NCBI GenBank assembly: GCA_003674045.1
Contig: PENC01000002.1
Span: forward strand, 434,001 to 498,000
Direction of reading: 5' to 3'
From: Streptomyces griseocarneus
GTDB lineage: Bacteria; Actinomycetota; Actinomycetes; Streptomycetales; Streptomycetaceae
DNA length: 64,000 bases
A model generated the notes under the pieces. That model was not told the origin of the DNA. It worked only from the letters and a program-made list of their open reading frames with translations, and did not search any database. Shown in pieces: positions 9,108 through 17,416 of this stretch. A program made the translations under genes and the position numbers. Each line of letters opens with the position of its first letter. Position 1 is the first letter of the stretch.

Positions 9108-10238
9108 ATGCGTGCCCTCCGCTCCTCCGCCCTCGCCGCCGTCGCGGCGGCGGCGGCGCTGACCGCCGTGTCCGGCTGTGCCGAGAAGTCGGACGCCAAG
9201 GACTCCGACGCCGTCAATGTCACGGCCTCCGACGACAAGTGCGAGGTCTCCAAGACCTCCTTCCCGGCCGGACACGTCAAGATCAATGTCCAGAACAAGG
9301 GCTCCAAGGTCACCGAGGTGTACGTCTACGCCCCGGACGACCGGATCGTGACCGAGCGCGAGAACATAGGCCCCGGCACCAAGGCGGAGATCACCGCCAC
9401 CATCAAGGCCGGTTCCTACGAGATCGCCTGCAAGCCCGGAATGAAGGGCGACGGCATTCGGCAGAAGATCACCGTCACGGGCGGCGGCGCGGAGAAGAAG
9501 AGCGACCCCGAGCTCGACAAGGCGGTCGCCGAATACCGCAAGTACGCGCAGGAACAGGCCGACGAGACGATCCCCGCCGCGCAGAAGTTCGCCGACGCGA
9601 TCAACAAGGGCGACCTCGACGAGGCCAGGAAGACCTACGCCCCCTCCCGCGTCGGCTGGGAGCGCACCGAGCCGGTCGCGGAGTCCTTCGGTGACATCGA
9701 CCCGAAGGTCGACGTCCGCGAGGACGGCCTGGAGAAGGACCAGAAGTGGACCGGCTGGCACAAGCTGGAGAAGTCGCTCTGGGACGACAAGAAGATCACG
9801 GACGACGACAAGAAGCTGGCCGACCAGCTGATGGCCGATCTGAAGGACTGGCAGAAGCGCGTCGGCACCGCCGAGATCACCCCGACCAGCATGGCCAACG
9901 GCGCCAAGGAACTCCTCGACGAGGTCTACCGGAACAAGATCACCGGTGAGGAGGAGCGCTACTCCCACACCGACCTGGTCGACTTCGAGGGCAACGTGGA
10001 CGGCGCCGAGAAGGCCTACACGCTGCTGAAGCCGGTCGCGGCCAAGCACGACCCCGAGCTCGTCAAGGAGCTGGACAAGCAGTTCGAGGCGGTCAAGAAG
10101 GCGCTCGACGCCTACCGCGAGGGCGACGGCTTCAAGGCGTACGACAGCGTCGGCAAGGACGACCGCAAGAAGCTGTCCGACGTCGTCAACGCGCTCTCCG
10201 AGCCGCTGTCCAAGCTCGCCGCGGCCGTCGCGAAGTAA
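9108..10238 (+). CDS. efeO: EfeO iron-uptake lipoprotein (cupredoxin plus M75 domain)
   Basis: The 376 residues begin with a lipoprotein signal ending VSGC. They continue with a cupredoxin-like domain (about 40-130) and an M75/imelysin domain (about 140-376) containing the GWHKLEKSLW (HxxE) motif typical of EfeO. In the EfeUOB system EfeO binds extracellular iron and passes it to the permease EfeU, with EfeB as oxidase. The next gene starts 18 bp downstream. The gene order O-B-U is the usual actinobacterial arrangement. Confidence 0.93.
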   Translation: MRALRSSALAAVAAAAALTAVSGCAEKSDAKDSDAVNVTASDDKCEVSKTSFPAGHVKINVQNKGSKVTEVYVYAPDDRIVTERENIGPGTKAEITATIKAGSYEIACKPGMKGDGIRQKITVTGGGAEKKSDPELDKAVAEYRKYAQEQADETIPAAQKFADAINKGDLDEARKTYAPSRVGWERTEPVAESFGDIDPKVDVREDGLEKDQKWTGWHKLEKSLWDDKKITDDDKKLADQLMADLKDWQKRVGTAEITPTSMANGAKELLDEVYRNKITGEEERYSHTDLVDFEGNVDGAEKAYTLLKPVAAKHDPELVKELDKQFEAVKKALDAYREGDGFKAYDSVGKDDRKKLSDVVNALSEPLSKLAAAVAK

Positions 10239-10256
10239 GCAACGGGGATCCCTGAC

Positions 10257-11537
10257 ATGACAGAAGAAGAGAAGAAGAAGACGACGGCGGAGCGCAAGCC
10301 CGCGGCGCCCTCCCGCCGCGCCCTGCTCGGCTGGGGCGGCGCCGGGCTGGCGCTCGGCGCGGCCGCCGCGGGCGGCACCGTCGCCGCGCTGCGCCTCGGT
10401 GACGACACCTCGCCCGCGGCCTCCGCGGGCGACGCGGTGCCCTTCCACGGCGAGCACCAGGCGGGCATCGCCACCCCCGTGCAGGACCGGCTGCACTTCG
10501 CGGCCTTCGACGTGACGACCACCGACCGGGCCGCACTCGTCAAGCTGCTCCAGGAGTGGACGGCCGCCGCGGCGCGGATGACGGCCGGGCACGAGGTCGG
10601 CGAGGGCGCCATCGGCGACAACGACGAGCTGCCGCCGGACGACACCGGCGAGGCGCTCGGCCTCAAGCCCTCCCGGCTCACCCTGACCTTCGGCGTCGGC
10701 CCCGGCCTCTTCGAGAAGGACGGCAAGGACCGCTTCGGCCTGAAGTCCCGCCGCCCCAAGGCCCTGATCGACCTGCCCGCCTTCCCCGGCGACAACCTCG
10801 ACGCGGCCCGCAGCGGCGGCGACCTGTGCGTCCAGGCCTGCGCGGACGACCCCCAGGTCGCGGTGCACGCGATCCGCAACCTCGCCCGCATCGGCATGGG
10901 CCGCGTCGCGATCCGCTGGTCGCAGCTCGGCTTCGGCAAGACGTCCTCGACGACGCCCGACGCCCAGACGCCGCGCAACATGCTGGGCTTCAAGGACGGC
11001 ACGCGGAACATCGCGGGCACCGAGACCGACCGGCTCGGCACATTCGTCTGGGTCGGCGAGAAGGAGGGCCCGGACTGGATGGTCGGCGGCTCCTACCTCG
11101 TCGCCCGCCGCATCCGCATGCACATCGAGACCTGGGACCGCACCTCGCTCAAGGAGCAGGAGGACGTCTTCGGCCGCGACAAGGCGGAGGGCGCGCCGCA
11201 GGGCATGCAGCGCGAGCGCGACGAGCCCAACCTCAAGGCCATGAAGGACACCGCCCATGTGCGGCTGGCCCACCCGGACAGCAACAACGGCGTGACCATC
11301 CTGCGCCGCGGCTACTCCTTCACCGACGGCACCGACGGCCTGGGCCGCCTGGACGCGGGTCTGTTCTTCATCGCGTACCAGAAGGACGTACGGGACGGCT
11401 TCGTGCCGCTCCAGACGCGGCTGGCGGCCAAGGACGCCCTCAACGAGTACATCCAGCACGTGGGTTCAGCGGTCTTCGCCGTCCCGCCGGGCGTCCGCGG
11501 CAAGGACGACTGGTGGGGCAAGGCGCTCTTCGCGTGA
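10257..11537 (+). CDS. efeB: EfeB, Tat-exported DyP-type heme peroxidase
   Basis: This 426-residue protein carries a twin-arginine signal peptide (SRRALLGWGG followed by a hydrophobic stretch) and the DyP-peroxidase motif GFKDGTRN (GxxDG) near residue 245. In the Efe system it oxidises ferrous iron or has been proposed to release iron from heme; the latter role is debated. It lies between efeO and efeU in one operon and acts outside the membrane after export of the folded protein with its heme. Confidence 0.93.
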   Translation: MTEEEKKKTTAERKPAAPSRRALLGWGGAGLALGAAAAGGTVAALRLGDDTSPAASAGDAVPFHGEHQAGIATPVQDRLHFAAFDVTTTDRAALVKLLQEWTAAAARMTAGHEVGEGAIGDNDELPPDDTGEALGLKPSRLTLTFGVGPGLFEKDGKDRFGLKSRRPKALIDLPAFPGDNLDAARSGGDLCVQACADDPQVAVHAIRNLARIGMGRVAIRWSQLGFGKTSSTTPDAQTPRNMLGFKDGTRNIAGTETDRLGTFVWVGEKEGPDWMVGGSYLVARRIRMHIETWDRTSLKEQEDVFGRDKAEGAPQGMQRERDEPNLKAMKDTAHVRLAHPDSNNGVTILRRGYSFTDGTDGLGRLDAGLFFIAYQKDVRDGFVPLQTRLAAKDALNEYIQHVGSAVFAVPPGVRGKDDWWGKALFA

Positions 11538-11571
11538 TCGACGGTTCACCGGTAACAGGAGGGAACGCCGT

Positions 11572-12540
11572 ATGTTCGGCAACTACCTGATCGGCCTGCG
11601 CGAGGGCCTGGAGGCCAGCCTGGTCGTCTGCATCCTCGTCGCCTATCTGGTGAAGACGGGGCGGCGGGACGCGCTGCGTCCGGTCTGGCTCGGCATCGCC
11701 GTGGCCGTGCTGCTGAGCATGGGCTTCGGCGCCCTGCTCCAGTTCGGCTCGCAGAGCATGACCTTCAAGTCGCAGGAGATGCTGGGCGGCTCGCTGTCCG
11801 TCGTCGCCGTCGGCCTGGTCACCTGGATGGTCTTCTGGATGCGGCGCACCGCGCGGCACCTGAAGAAGGAGCTGCACGGCAAGCTCGACGCGGCGCTCGC
11901 CATGGGCACCGGCGCCCTGGTCCTCACGGCCTTCCTGGCCGTGGGCCGCGAGGGCCTGGAGACCGCGCTCTTCATCTGGACGGCCGTACAGGCCACGGAC
12001 GACGGGGTGCGGCCGCTGGTCGGCGCGATGCTCGGGCTGCTCACCGCGGTGGTGCTGGGCTGGCTGTTCTACCGGGGCGCGCTGAAGATCAACCTGGCGA
12101 AGTTCTTCACCTGGACCGGCGGGATGCTCGTCGTGGTGGCCGCGGGTGTGCTCGCGTACGGCTTCCACGACCTCCAGGAGGCCGATGTCCTGCCGGGCCT
12201 GGGCAGCAAGGCGTTCGACATCAGCGAGCAGATCCCGGCCGACAGCTGGTACGGCACCCTGCTCAAGGGCGTCTTCAACTTCCAGCCGGACCCGACCTGG
12301 CTCCAGGTCGCGGTGTGGGCGGTGTATCTGGTCCCCACCCTCCTGTTCTTCTTCGCCCCGGGTAGGGTGGCGGCGCCGAACCGAGCAGCCACCGAGGAGT
12401 CGAAGTCCCATGACACGCCGTCAGTCCCGCAGGACGGCCCTTCCGGCCGCGCTGACGGTGTCGGCGCTGCTGCTGGCGGCGACCGGGTGCGTGACGGTGC
12501 ACGGGGAACGGGAGATCGTCCCGGCGGTGGAGAAGGCTGA
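11572..12540 (+). CDS. efeU: EfeU, FTR1-family iron permease
   Basis: This 322-residue membrane protein has seven hydrophobic segments and two REGLE iron-translocation motifs (LREGLEASLV near residue 8 and GREGLETALF near residue 125), the hallmark of FTR1/EfeU. After the last helix (LLFFFAPGR) the frame runs on for about 55 residues as a Gly/Asp/Arg-rich tail. That tail lies entirely over the start of the next gene and looks like unselected read-through rather than a domain. The overlap of 131 bp is unusual. Confidence 0.92.
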   Translation: MFGNYLIGLREGLEASLVVCILVAYLVKTGRRDALRPVWLGIAVAVLLSMGFGALLQFGSQSMTFKSQEMLGGSLSVVAVGLVTWMVFWMRRTARHLKKELHGKLDAALAMGTGALVLTAFLAVGREGLETALFIWTAVQATDDGVRPLVGAMLGLLTAVVLGWLFYRGALKINLAKFFTWTGGMLVVVAAGVLAYGFHDLQEADVLPGLGSKAFDISEQIPADSWYGTLLKGVFNFQPDPTWLQVAVWAVYLVPTLLFFFAPGRVAAPNRAATEESKSHDTPSVPQDGPSGRADGVGAAAGGDRVRDGARGTGDRPGGGEG

Positions 12541-13408
12541 GGCCCCCGAGGTCCTCAAGCGCTTCACCGACGGCTACAACGAGGCGTACCGCAAGCTCGA
12601 CCGGGGCGTCGTCGCCCGGGTCGAGAGCGGTCCGCTCGCCGAGATCGGCTACGCCGACATGACGACGCAGAACGCGGTGACGCCCGGCGGCAACCCCACG
12701 TACCCGCCGCTCGTCCTCGACGACGCGCGTTTCCTCATACCCAGGCAGGCGGGCTGGCCGAAGTTCTTCGTGGCCGACACGCACAGCAACCGCGACGGCA
12801 ACCGCTGGTTCGTGGTGTTCCTCCGCAACAGCGTGAAGGACCCCTGGCGGGCCGGCTATCTGTCGATCCTCTCCCCGGACCGCGTGCCGAAGTTCGTCAC
12901 CGACGAGGACGGCTGGGCGGAGGCCGTCCCCGTGGCCAAGGGCGCCAAGGGCAAGGACCCGGAGCTGGCCGTGGCGCCCGGCGCGGTGAGCACCGCGTAC
13001 ACCGACTTCCTGCGCGACGGCAAGGGCTCCGCGTTCGCACCGGGGCCCCGGACCACGGGGATGCGCGAGGAGCGCGAGAAGATCAAACGGACGCCGACGT
13101 TCTGGACGGAGTTCATCGACACTCCCGAACCGGCGGACGGCTTCCCCACCCCGGCCCTGCGGATCGAGGGCGGCGGGGCGATGGCCTTCTTCTCCGCCCA
13201 CCACCGCGAACGCCGCACCATGGCGGAGGGCCTGCGGCCCGCGATCACCGACCCCCGCATGAAGGCCCTCCTCAAGGGCGACCTCACGCGCTCGGTGACG
13301 TACACAAAGGTCTCGGAGTCGGCGGTCCGCGTACCGGCAGCGGGGTCGAAGGAAGGCATCGCCTTCCTGAACCGCATCGAGAGCGTGACGGCGGTCCAGG
13401 GGGAATAG
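12410..13408 (+). CDS. Lipoprotein of unknown function overlapping efeU
   Basis: This 332-residue protein has the lipobox LLLAATGC after a basic N-terminus. The ATG at 12410 is preceded by GAGGAG and begins 131 bp before the efeU stop in another frame. The mature part is hydrophilic, with no membrane segments and an N-terminal helix (EVLKRFTDGYNEAYRKLD) suggesting an NTF2-like or unknown fold. I do not recognise a defined family. The position after efeOBU suggests co-transcription, but a role in iron uptake is inference only. Confidence 0.8.
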   Translation: MTRRQSRRTALPAALTVSALLLAATGCVTVHGEREIVPAVEKAEAPEVLKRFTDGYNEAYRKLDRGVVARVESGPLAEIGYADMTTQNAVTPGGNPTYPPLVLDDARFLIPRQAGWPKFFVADTHSNRDGNRWFVVFLRNSVKDPWRAGYLSILSPDRVPKFVTDEDGWAEAVPVAKGAKGKDPELAVAPGAVSTAYTDFLRDGKGSAFAPGPRTTGMREEREKIKRTPTFWTEFIDTPEPADGFPTPALRIEGGGAMAFFSAHHRERRTMAEGLRPAITDPRMKALLKGDLTRSVTYTKVSESAVRVPAAGSKEGIAFLNRIESVTAVQGE

Positions 13409-13429
13409 GCGGGGCTACGCCCCGCAATC

Positions 13430-13478
13430 AAGGGGCGCGGGGAACTCCGCGACCAGCCCCCACCGGCCCGCAGGCGCG
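13430..13478 (+). repeat. Dispersed intergenic repeat, copy 2 (short form)
   Basis: AAGGGGCGCGGGGAACTCCG continues CGACCAGCCCCCACCGGCCCGCAGGCG. It begins 22 bp after the lipoprotein stop codon and matches copies at 471 and 44898. GGGGCTACGCCCC just before it forms a small hairpin. Confidence 0.7.
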
Positions 13479-13554
13479 GACAGGGCTGACGACCCACCCC
13501 CATAGGCGCGGGGTCCGGGGCGAAGCCCCGGTCACAAGGAACCCCGGAGCGGCG

Positions 13555-14268
13555 TCACCGCCCGATCGGCCAAGCCTCCGACTCATGGTGCTCGACCTGC
13601 GCACACGCATCGGTCAGAGTCTCAAGCAACGACAACGGATCCGGCAGCCCCCGCTCCGGCCCGTACCACCACGCCACGCCCCCGTCCGACGGCAGCAGCG
13701 ACGGCGGCAGCAGCACATAGCTGCCACGGCAGTGCCACCGCAGCCCGGGGTGCTCGTCGAGCGTCTCGGGGTGGCAGTCCAGCTCGCACGGCCACCACTC
13801 GTCCTCGTCGTCGGGCGTACCGCGGGTGGCCGTGAAGAAGAGCATGCGATCGGGCGTCACCGTGGCGACCGGCCCGACCTCGACCCCGGCGGCCTCCAGC
13901 CGCTCCAGGGCCATCCGCCCGGCCTCGGCCGGTACGTCGAGGACGTCGTGGGCGATACCGGTGGCGGTGACGAAATTGGCCTCCGGCTGGGTCCGCAGCC
14001 ACTTGGTCACCTGCTCGGCGTCCGTGGTGGCGAGGGTCTGCCAGGCGAAGGAGACGGGGTGGCGGCCGGGGGTGGGACAGCCGATGCGTTCACAGGAACA
14101 GCCGTATCCCGAGGGGTGGGCGGCCGGGGCCAGCGGGAATCCCGCGGCGGCCGCGGCCAGGAGCAGTTCTTCGCGGTCGGCAGCCGAGGCCGCACCGGTA
14201 CCCGTGTCGCGGCCCGCTCCGCTCCTGGAGCGGCGGAGCCACTGGGAGAACCTGCTCTTGCGTTCCAT
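13555..14268 (-). CDS. Primase-polymerase (bifunctional DNA primase/polymerase N-terminal) like protein
   Basis: The 237 residues resemble the N-terminal prim-pol domain seen as a stand-alone protein in streptomycete chromosomes. Features are a Cys cluster (GCSCERIGCPTPGRHP), ATGIAHDVLDVPAEAGRMAL, where prim-pol enzymes carry the catalytic Asp, and a conserved GSYVLLPPS segment. In full-length enzymes this domain makes primers for plasmid or phage replication. As an isolated chromosomal gene its role is unknown. The family call comes from the pattern, and catalytic competence is unproven. Confidence 0.75.
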   Translation of the reverse strand: MERKSRFSQWLRRSRSGAGRDTGTGAASAADREELLLAAAAAGFPLAPAAHPSGYGCSCERIGCPTPGRHPVSFAWQTLATTDAEQVTKWLRTQPEANFVTATGIAHDVLDVPAEAGRMALERLEAAGVEVGPVATVTPDRMLFFTATRGTPDDEDEWWPCELDCHPETLDEHPGLRWHCRGSYVLLPPSLLPSDGGVAWWYGPERGLPDPLSLLETLTDACAQVEHHESEAWPIGR

Positions 14269-14389
14269 CTATCCCCTCACTTCGACCGCGGTCTGGCCTC
14301 AATGCTGCCACCATCCTGGGCCTGGTGTGACCGTCGGACGTATCCGGATGGTGTGAGACGGGCCGCTCGCGCGGCCTCCCGCGCCGCCG

Positions 14390-15001
14390 TCAGCGGGGGG
14401 CGAGGCCGCGCAGCGCGAGCTCGACGACGGTGTCCGCGTAGGCGTGGGACAGCGGCAGGGTGCGGGTCTGCCAGCGGTGGAAGAGCGGGCCGACCAGGAG
14501 TTCCAGGGCGACCCGCGGGTCGACGTCCTCGGCGAGCTGCCCGGCCCGCTGGGCGGCGCGCAGCCGGCGGACGTACGCCTGGAGCTGGGGTTCGAGGACC
14601 TTCTCGGTGAGCGCGCGGCCGAGCTCGGGGTCGTTCTGCGTCTCGGCCTGCAGGGCGCGGGTGGGGGCGTCGAGGCGCTCGCTGGTGAGGTCGTCCACGG
14701 TGGCCCGCAGCACGAGCTTGAGGTCGGCCTCCAGGTCACCGGTGTCGGGCAGCTCGATATCGGCCGGGTCGATGCCCTCGGGCACGACGGCCTCGAAGAG
14801 GACGGCCGCCTTGGAGGGCCACCAGCGGTAGATCGTCTGCTTGCCGACGCCCGCGCGCGCGGCGATGGCCTCGATCGTGAGCCTGCTGAAGCCGACCTCC
14901 CCGACGAGTTCGAGTGCGGCGTCGAGGATCGCGCGGCGGGAGCGCTCGCTCCGGCGGCTGACGTCGGGGCTCTTGGCGGCGGTGGGGGGCGTCTCGGACA
15001 T
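14390..15001 (-). CDS. TetR-family transcriptional regulator
   Basis: This 203-residue regulator has an N-terminal TetR HTH (about 20-65; RLTIEAIAARAGVGKQTIYR, then WWPSK) and a helical ligand domain of the TetR_C class. It is divergent from a small DUF6243 gene. Three copies of the inverted repeat CGAGACG-N3-CGTCTCG (one with a single mismatch) lie in the 100-bp gap, so autoregulation and control of the neighbour are strongly implied. The ligand is unknown. Confidence 0.92.
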   Translation of the reverse strand: MSETPPTAAKSPDVSRRSERSRRAILDAALELVGEVGFSRLTIEAIAARAGVGKQTIYRWWPSKAAVLFEAVVPEGIDPADIELPDTGDLEADLKLVLRATVDDLTSERLDAPTRALQAETQNDPELGRALTEKVLEPQLQAYVRRLRAAQRAGQLAEDVDPRVALELLVGPLFHRWQTRTLPLSHAYADTVVELALRGLAPR

Positions 15002-15026
15002 GGCCGCATCCTAGCGAGCGCGGAGG

Positions 15027-15096
15027 CGAGACGTTTCGTCTTGACGAGACGATACGTCTCGTTCAGAATAATGCCGAAGCGAGACGAGGCGTCTCG
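15027..15096. promoter_or_regulatory. Three TetR operators
   Basis: CGAGACG-N3-CGTCTCG occurs at 15045-15061 and 15080-15096. A one-mismatch copy (ending CGTCTTG) is at 15027-15043. The centres are 18 and 35 bp apart, between the TetR gene (start 15001) and the DUF6243 gene (start 15132). These are the expected binding sites of the adjacent TetR protein. Confidence 0.85.
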
Positions 15097-15131
15097 CCGA
15101 GAACATGGTCATCCACCGAGAGGAGATCCCC

Positions 15132-15314
15132 ATGAGCCGGGGCAACGCGGGCGGCATGCTCGGAGTCGGCGGCACCCGCAGCAACCTCTCCCGCGCCGCG
15201 CTCCGCGGCGGCGGCCGGGGCGGCAGCGCCGGAGGCGGCGCGGACGCACTCACCCGGAAGCGGGAGCTGCTGCGGAAGTTGCGCGAGGGGCGGAGCGGGG
15301 CGCGCGAAGAATAA
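15132..15314 (+). CDS. DUF6243-like small basic protein
   Basis: This 60-residue protein has a Gly/Arg-rich first half (MLGVGGTRSNLSRAALRGG) and a charged helix (LTRKRELLRKLREG). The pattern matches my memory of DUF6243, a small family found widely in Streptomyces with no known function. The ATG at 15132 is preceded by GAGGAGAT, and an in-frame ATG at 15105 lacks such a site. The TetR operators lie directly upstream. The basic Gly-rich make-up would allow nucleic-acid binding, which is untested. Confidence 0.78.
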   Translation: MSRGNAGGMLGVGGTRSNLSRAALRGGGRGGSAGGGADALTRKRELLRKLREGRSGAREE

Positions 15315-15412
15315 GGGGCCGCACAGGGACCTGGCCCCTGGACGTATCAGGGTGCCGCGGGTAAACCACCCGTACGGTTCATATGCCAAAACCCTTGGAG
15401 CGAGGACGATTT

Positions 15413-15440
15413 GGGCACGTGCGACACCCCGCACGTGCCC
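15413..15440 (+). promoter_or_regulatory. Perfect 10-bp inverted repeat in the leader of the DDAH gene
   Basis: GGGCACGTGC and GCACGTGCCC are separated by eight bases and end 11 bp before the ribosome site of the next gene. No U-tract follows. It could be an operator (each arm contains CACGTG) or a leader hairpin. Confidence 0.55.
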
Positions 15441-15463
15441 TTCGTCACCGTGAGGAGCCCTCC

Positions 15464-16312
15464 TTGCGTACCGCTCCACCTGCCGCCGCCCCCGCGCGGC
15501 GGATCCCCTCCCCCCGGCGCTATCTGATGTGCCCGCCGGAGCACTTCAAGGTCACCTACTCCATCAACCCCTGGATGGACCCCGGCAAGCCGGTCGACCT
15601 GCGGCTCGCCCTGGCGCAGTGGGAGGACCTGCGCGACCGCTACCGCTCCCTCGGGCACACCGTGGAGGAGCTCGAACCGCGTCCGGGCCTGCCGGACATG
15701 GTCTACGCCGCGAACGGCGCCACCGTCGTGGACGGCCGGGTGCTCGGCGCCCGCTTCGCCCATCCCGAGCGGGCCGCCGAGGCCGCCGTCCACGCGGAGT
15801 GGTTCCGCGCGCACGGCTACGGGGACGTGCTCGAACCCGAGCACATCAACGAGGGCGAGGGGGACTTCGCCGTCACCGACTCCTGGCTGCTCGCCGGGCG
15901 CGGCTTCCGCAGCAGCCCCCTCTCGCACCCCGAGGCGCAGGAGTTCTTCGGGCGGCCGGTCATCGGCCTCGACCTCGTCGACCCCCGCTACTACCACCTG
16001 GACACGGCCCTGGCCGTGCTCGACGGCGACGAGGTCATGTACTACCCCGGCGCCTTCTCCCCCGGCAGCCGGGCCGTGCTGGAGCGGCTCTTCCCCGACG
16101 CGCTGATCGCCGCGGAGGAGGACGCGGCGGCGCTCGGCCTGAACGCGGTGAGCGACGGCCGCCACGTCCTGCTGCCGCAGGCGGCCGTGGGTCTCTTCGA
16201 GCCCCTGCGCGCCCGGGGCTACGAGCCGATCGGGCTGGATCTCGGGGAGCTGCTCAAGGGCGGCGGCAGCGTGAAGTGCTGCACACAGGAGCTGCGCGAC
16301 CTGGCGGCCTGA
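15464..16312 (+). CDS. ddaH: Dimethylarginine dimethylaminohydrolase (DDAH) family hydrolase
   Basis: This 282-residue pentein-fold enzyme would hydrolyse dimethylarginine to citrulline plus dimethylamine, though related enzymes act on other guanidines. It has the acidic substrate motif INEGEGDF, the catalytic His in RYYHLDTALA and the nucleophilic Cys near the end in GSVKCCTQEL. The TTG start at 15464 is chosen because GAGGAG lies six bases upstream. An in-frame ATG at 15383 would run through the inverted repeat. Rsm22 converges from the other side. Confidence 0.85.
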   Translation: MRTAPPAAAPARRIPSPRRYLMCPPEHFKVTYSINPWMDPGKPVDLRLALAQWEDLRDRYRSLGHTVEELEPRPGLPDMVYAANGATVVDGRVLGARFAHPERAAEAAVHAEWFRAHGYGDVLEPEHINEGEGDFAVTDSWLLAGRGFRSSPLSHPEAQEFFGRPVIGLDLVDPRYYHLDTALAVLDGDEVMYYPGAFSPGSRAVLERLFPDALIAAEEDAAALGLNAVSDGRHVLLPQAAVGLFEPLRARGYEPIGLDLGELLKGGGSVKCCTQELRDLAA

Positions 16313-16319
16313 CGGTGTG

Positions 16320-17330
16320 TCAATCCTCCTGGGGCGGCCAGGTGTCGCCCCAGTCGGTGTCGCGCGCGGCCTTGTAGAGCGCGCCGTGCCGCTTGGTCAC
16401 GGTCTCGCGGGCGAGCCCCTCCCCGGGGGTGCACAGGTCCAGGAGCACCTGCCCCTTGCGGATCTGCGGCTTGCGCACGACGCGGGCGGGGGCCGCGGGC
16501 ACATCGATGTCGCGCACGGCGGCCACGTAACTGAACTTCTCGTCCTCATAAGCCAGCGAACCGCCCTTGACCTGCCGGTGCAGGGAGGAACGGCTGACCC
16601 GGGCGGAGAAGTGGCACCAGTCGGTGCCCGGCTCGATCGGGCAGGCGGCGCTGTGCGGGCAGGGCGCGACCACCCGGAAGCCCGCCGCGATCAGACGGTC
16701 GCGCGCCTCGATGATCCGCAGGTAGCCCTCGGGGGTGCCCGGCTCGATCAGCACGACGGCCCGGGCGGCACGCGCCGCCTCGTCCGTCACGGCCCGGCGG
16801 GCGTCCTCGGTGAGCTCGCCCAGCACGTACGACACGGTGACCAGGTCCGTACCGTCCGGGATCGCGAGGGCGGCGCCGATCGTCTGCCGCCGCCACTCGG
16901 CACCGCGCAGCCCGGCGTCCCCGGCGCTCCGCGCCAGCTCGGCCCCGAGCGCGAGAGCGGGCTCCGCCCAGTCGAGCACGGTGGTGCGCCGCTCGCACCC
17001 CTCCCAGGCCGCGGCCACCGCCCAGCTCGCGGCCCCGGTCCCGCCGCCCACGTCCACATGCGTCGCGGGCACCCACTCCGGCATCCGCTCCCGGAACGCC
17101 TCCAGCGCGGCCCGCACCGCCTCGAACGTCGCCGGCATCCGGTACGCGGCATACGCCACCACATCGGACCGGTCCCGCAGCACCGGCGTATGCGTCGGGG
17201 TCCGCCCCCGGTAATTGGCGATCAGCCGCTCGACGGCCTGCGAGGCCTGCCGCGGCGGCAACCCGTCGAGCAACGCCGCGAGCGAGGCCCGCAGGTTGTC
17301 ACTGGTGGGGAGGGAGTGGGGGGCGTGCAT
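16320..17330 (-). CDS. Small ribosomal subunit Rsm22 family protein (methyltransferase-like)
   Basis: This 336-residue protein has a Rossmann SAM-binding motif (THVDVGGGTGAASWAV, about 90-105) and a downstream four-Cys cluster (CPHSAACPIEPGTDWCHF with an upstream Cys) that in Rsm22/mitochondrial METTL17 relatives binds an iron-sulphur cluster. The family associates with the small ribosomal subunit. Bacterial roles are poorly defined. The start at ATG 17330 lacks a clear ribosome site, and the frame stays open upstream, so the N-terminus is uncertain. Confidence 0.82.
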   Translation of the reverse strand: MHAPHSLPTSDNLRASLAALLDGLPPRQASQAVERLIANYRGRTPTHTPVLRDRSDVVAYAAYRMPATFEAVRAALEAFRERMPEWVPATHVDVGGGTGAASWAVAAAWEGCERRTTVLDWAEPALALGAELARSAGDAGLRGAEWRRQTIGAALAIPDGTDLVTVSYVLGELTEDARRAVTDEAARAARAVVLIEPGTPEGYLRIIEARDRLIAAGFRVVAPCPHSAACPIEPGTDWCHFSARVSRSSLHRQVKGGSLAYEDEKFSYVAAVRDIDVPAAPARVVRKPQIRKGQVLLDLCTPGEGLARETVTKRHGALYKAARDTDWGDTWPPQED

Positions 17331-17416
17331 TTGGTGAATTCTATGCGGCGGCGACCACGCGCCCCTGTCGCGGGGCGCAGCGTCGTCACCGTGGCCACCG
17401 TGTCCACACGGCACAC

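Noticed and set aside
13555..14268. Primase-like gene as a sign of a plasmid or phage remnant
   Set aside because: Flanking genes are ordinary chromosomal ones, and stand-alone prim-pol domain proteins are common in Streptomyces chromosomes.
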